Source: Pyrodictiaceae archaeon
GTDB lineage: Archaea; Thermoproteota; Thermoprotei_A; Sulfolobales; Pyrodictiaceae
Direction of reading: 5' to 3'
Assembly (NCBI GenBank): GCA_027046105.1
Contig: JALTZQ010000130.1
Location: 1-8,129 of the forward strand
Length of the DNA stretch: 8,129 nt
Below are positions 6,178-8,129 of this stretch, one piece after another. Within the stretch, counting starts at the first letter, position 1. Each line of letters starts with the position of its first letter. A program made the translations under genes and the position numbers. The notes below the pieces were generated by a model. That model saw nothing but the letters and a program-made list of their open reading frames with translations, did not search any database and had not been told where the DNA came from.

Positions 6178-6181
6178 ATAG
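6173..6181 (+). promoter_or_regulatory. Candidate TATA box for the phosphoribosyltransferase
   Basis: TACTTATAG predicts transcription start near 6203, leaving about a 12-base leader before GTG 6215. On the opposite strand it reads CTATAAGTA, also a good TATA match, so it might drive leftward transcription into the GC-rich element instead or as well. Confidence 0.45.
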
Positions 6182-6214
6182 GCTCCCTGTCGAATAGAGG
6201 GTTAGGGACAAGCA

Positions 6215-6892
6215 GTGCCTAAGGTTCCCGTGAAACTAGTCTCATGGGACGAGATCGTAGAGTGGAGTTATGGTCTAGCCCAGAAAATACTCAAGTCTGG
6301 CTACAGACCAAGCGTTATAATAGCTGTTGCAAGAGGGGGTTATGTACCAGCACGTCTACTATGCGACTTTCTAGGCGTTGAAAACCTACTCAGCATACAG
6401 AGCCAACACTGGACTGAAGCCGCTAAGGCAGCAGAAAAAGCTGTATTAAAATTCCCGTACAAAGTAGATCTAAGAGGATATAAAGCTCTTCTAGTAGATG
6501 ATATAGTAGACACAGGTGAGACTGTACTATTGGCTAGAGACTATATAGTTAGGGAGTGGAGACCGGACGAACTTAGAGTAGCTGTACTTCAATGGATAAG
6601 CAGTGTTGCTAAGTTTAAACCAGACTATTATCACATCGAGGTTCGTGAATGGGTTTGGTTCCAGTATCCATGGACAAGGCTCGAAGATGTAACACAGTTC
6701 ATTAAAAGAATGGTGCTTGAGGAGGCCAAAGAAGGAAAAAGGGAATGGGGCTATGAAGAAATCATTGAAAAATTCAAAGAATGGTATGGAATAACCGTTG
6801 AGGAGAAATACTATGCTGATGCATTAAAGAGGCTAGTTGAACAAGGCATACTAGAACCTATAGGCAATGCGTATCGCGTTAAAACAACGTAG
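6215..6892 (+). CDS. Purine-type phosphoribosyltransferase with C-terminal extension
   Basis: A 225-residue type I phosphoribosyltransferase, which joins a base to PRPP with release of pyrophosphate. The PRPP-binding loop is ALLVDDIVDTGET (residues 91-103). The pyrophosphate loop is VARGGYVPAR (38-47). An aromatic block EWVWFQYPW (145-153) resembles the base-covering region of xanthine/guanine/hypoxanthine enzymes of COG2236, so purine salvage is the likely role. The exact base cannot be read from sequence. After the catalytic domain, residues about 178-225 (YEEIIEKFKEWYGI, then YADALKRLVEQGILEPIG) look like a small helical or winged-helix domain common in crenarchaeal members. GTG 6215 is chosen because MPKVPVKLVSWDE fits the usual N-terminus; GAGGGTT at 6197-6203 is a possible though distant ribosome binding site. 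GTG 6230 is an alternative. The gene converges with trm10 across 66 bp that show no T-tract terminator. Confidence 0.9.
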   Translation: MPKVPVKLVSWDEIVEWSYGLAQKILKSGYRPSVIIAVARGGYVPARLLCDFLGVENLLSIQSQHWTEAAKAAEKAVLKFPYKVDLRGYKALLVDDIVDTGETVLLARDYIVREWRPDELRVAVLQWISSVAKFKPDYYHIEVREWVWFQYPWTRLEDVTQFIKRMVLEEAKEGKREWGYEEIIEKFKEWYGITVEEKYYADALKRLVEQGILEPIGNAYRVKTT

Positions 6893-6958
6893 CAACTACA
6901 TAGCATATCATGTTATCGCCCCAAAGTTGATGAAACCAGCTATCGCAGAGCCCTTGCG

Positions 6959-8017
6959 CTATGAAGAAGTTGGTCTTTGCTGATCCTCCTCACATACTAT
7001 GTTTGGCTTTCCAACAATACTTACATGTGCCATCCTAGCAGCCCTTATGAAGTCATCAATTGTGAGAGGAAGCCACCTACGTAGCTCACAAAAGAAGTCC
7101 CACGAGATGGATCTATTGTGTCCACTAAATCGAGCTATTTCGATGTATGCTCTCAATCTTATATCACGTTTACTCATAGTATCAATTATTGATTTCTCCA
7201 TATTACCATTATAGACATATAAAGCTTTCAACAATATTTCCACAATACTATTTATCCTATTAGGCACACCATGCAACATACCTCGAAGCACTATTTTTCT
7301 TCTCTCCGCATTGTGAATAGACCTAGCTATTCTCGCTGTAGAACCGGGTCTTGCAATTTTATCAACAACTCCCCCTAAAACAAACGCTTCAGCATAAACA
7401 AGATCTTTTTGAGTCAGCGGCTCCTCAGCATAGGGATCCAGGACAATTATCCTTCTTATACCCCTTACTTCTAAAGCCTCACTAGTAGGTAAAGACGTGT
7501 ATTGGATCTTAGCCTTACCCAAAAGAACACTAAGCCACTCGTAAACGCCTTCACGTACACATGTTAACAATAAGTGGCGATCCCAAAGAAACCGTCGTAT
7601 GATTCCTAAGCTGGCAGCGATCTGACTTCTCAGACTCAGTAATTCACTTGGGTGAACATGTTCTAAGAAAAGACTTAAGTCAATCACTATCAATGGCTTA
7701 ACATTTTCATCCAGATAAAGATCGAGACGAGGACCACGAGTATGTAACGAATAAGTTGCATCAATGCGCTGTCTTCGACCCCACCCATAAAACACGTATC
7801 TTTTACCATCGTACTCCTCACTGTATATCTCCTTACTACCCCATGCATCCTTTTCTGAGAAACCACCACCCCATACAAGTAGTCTAACTGCAATCTCTTG
7901 GAAAGGATTACTACGCATGCGTGCCACGTCTAAACGCGACCGTGATGAAACTTCATACCATCCATACTCATCAAGCATCTTGTAGAGGACGTACCATAGA
8001 GGCTTAGAAAACACCAT
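6959..8017 (-). CDS. trm10: Trm10-type SPOUT tRNA methyltransferase, N1 of purine 9
   Basis: A 352-residue archaeal Trm10 homologue, which transfers a methyl group from SAM to N1 of the purine at tRNA position 9. Characterised archaeal members make m1A9 (Sulfolobus) or both m1A9 and m1G9 (Thermococcus); a crenarchaeal protein is most likely m1A9-specific, but this is inferred. Visible SPOUT features are: LIVIDLSLFLEHVHPSE (residues 109-125) followed by SLRSQIAASLGIIRRFLWD; IIVLDPYAEEPLT (190-202) with Asp194; the knot segment AFVLGGVVDKIARPGST (211-227); and LRGMLHGVPNRINSIVEILL (244-263), the cofactor-binding trefoil-knot end. About 85 N-terminal and 60 C-terminal residues flank the catalytic core, typical of the family, whose flanks bind tRNA. 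The ATG at 8017 is the first start; GTG at 8014 is the next codon. Note that tRNA-Phe in this window has A9, a possible substrate. The gene lies alone, convergent with the phosphoribosyltransferase. Confidence 0.92.
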   Translation of the reverse strand: MVFSKPLWYVLYKMLDEYGWYEVSSRSRLDVARMRSNPFQEIAVRLLVWGGGFSEKDAWGSKEIYSEEYDGKRYVFYGWGRRQRIDATYSLHTRGPRLDLYLDENVKPLIVIDLSLFLEHVHPSELLSLRSQIAASLGIIRRFLWDRHLLLTCVREGVYEWLSVLLGKAKIQYTSLPTSEALEVRGIRRIIVLDPYAEEPLTQKDLVYAEAFVLGGVVDKIARPGSTARIARSIHNAERRKIVLRGMLHGVPNRINSIVEILLKALYVYNGNMEKSIIDTMSKRDIRLRAYIEIARFSGHNRSISWDFFCELRRWLPLTIDDFIRAARMAHVSIVGKPNIVCEEDQQRPTSS

Positions 8018-8032
8018 CTCACCACGGTGAGA
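8017..8032. repeat. Perfect inverted repeat at the trm10 start
   Basis: TCTCACC-AC-GGTGAGA has 7-bp perfect arms and a 2-bp spacer, and overlaps the first base of the trm10 ATG. On the coding strand the downstream arm contains GGTGAG, a ribosome-binding-like sequence abutting the start. It could be a repressor operator, or a helix masking the start codon region; the 2-nt spacer is too small for an RNA hairpin without opening at least one pair. Confidence 0.5.
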
Positions 8033-8129
8033 GAATAATTATGTCGGTAGGGGGTTAATCCTCATCCCCTTAATACACGTGGGTCAGGCCGGGGAGTTCA
8101 GAGTCCCCACGCAGCAGCTCTGCACCTCA
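8033..8129. other. Right-edge intergenic sequence, GC-rich from 8079, unresolved
   Basis: The stretch starts AT-rich and becomes GC-rich from about 8079. GGGGA (8091-8095) can pair with TCCCC (8104-8108), while GTGGG (8079-8083) can pair with CCCAC (8106-8110); these are competing hairpins. A plus-strand frame is open from 8031 to the edge, with a GTG at 8079, but too little is visible to call a gene. The hairpin loop does not match a tRNA T-arm. It may be the start of an RNA gene or a protein gene beyond the window. Confidence 0.25.

Noticed and set aside
6030..6180. Box C/D guide RNA reading of the GATGA motifs
   Set aside because: The GATGA elements resemble C boxes, but properly spaced CTGA D boxes are missing, so a C/D RNA cannot be called.
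6184..6208. Stem TCCCT/AGGGA just upstream of the phosphoribosyltransferase as a riboswitch or attenuator
   Set aside because: Predicted transcription start near 6203 would leave most of the stem outside the message, and no known riboswitch core is present.
7690..7893. Minus-strand open frame of 67 codons inside trm10
   Set aside because: It is a shifted frame on the same strand as trm10, whose own frame carries the family motifs.
8079..8129. Possible tRNA at the right edge
   Set aside because: GGGGA-GTTCAGAG-TCCCC has an 8-base loop without the G53-C61, T54-T55-C56-R57-A58 pattern, and the minus-strand reading gives an anticodon-like loop of the wrong size.
1..8129. CRISPR array, insertion sequence or defence island
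   Set aside because: No regularly spaced repeats, no transposase or cas-like protein and no terminal inverted repeats with target duplications were found.

Overview
The window looks like chromosomal DNA from a hyperthermophilic crenarchaeote (Thermoproteota), probably in or near Desulfurococcales/Pyrodictiaceae. The genus cannot be fixed from sequence alone. The evidence is: an archaeal-type S-adenosylmethionine synthetase, an archaeal Sm-like protein, a DUF460/COG2433 RuvC/YqgF-like protein, an archaemetzincin, a single-domain archaeal Trm10, a very GC-rich tRNA in an AT-leaning genome, TATA-box promoters, and frequent GTG/TTG starts.

Layout from left to right. (1) Positions 2-1525 (+): the C-terminal part of a HerA/DUF87-like ATPase, cut by the left edge, followed 3 bp later by an archaemetzincin zinc protease; the two look like an operon. 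(2) Positions 1526-1902: no intact gene, but one frame reads as protein-like sequence broken only by two stops, probably a gene remnant. (3) Position 1903-1977 (-): tRNA-Phe(GAA) with encoded CCA and an unusual G73. (4) Positions 2171-3741 (+): an Sm-like RNA-binding protein and the SAM synthetase, each with its own TATA-like box and ribosome binding site. (5) Positions 3745-5823 (-): the 692-residue DUF460 protein, tail to tail with the SAM synthetase across 3 bp. (6) Positions 5824-6214: a divergent intergenic region that is AT-rich at first and then turns sharply GC-rich (about 65% over 6011-6120, against about 34% over 5861-5940). It carries a duplicated motif set and several helices, and is the best candidate here for an undescribed structured RNA or regulatory element. 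(7) Positions 6215-6892 (+): a purine-type phosphoribosyltransferase with an added C-terminal domain. (8) Positions 6959-8017 (-): archaeal Trm10 tRNA position-9 methyltransferase. (9) Positions 8018-8129: intergenic, with a perfect inverted repeat at the Trm10 start and GC-rich hairpin potential at the right edge.

Functionally the centre of the window leans towards RNA and nucleotide metabolism. It holds a tRNA, an Sm-like RNA chaperone, the enzyme that makes the methyl donor SAM, a SAM-dependent tRNA methyltransferase, a nucleotide-salvage enzyme and a putative RNase H-fold nuclease. This is largely housekeeping content. No CRISPR array, insertion sequence, or recognisable defence system was found. 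The parts worth a second look are the GC-rich element at 6011-6177, the broken reading frame at 1522-1809, the ATPase/metalloprotease pair, and the G73 of tRNA-Phe.
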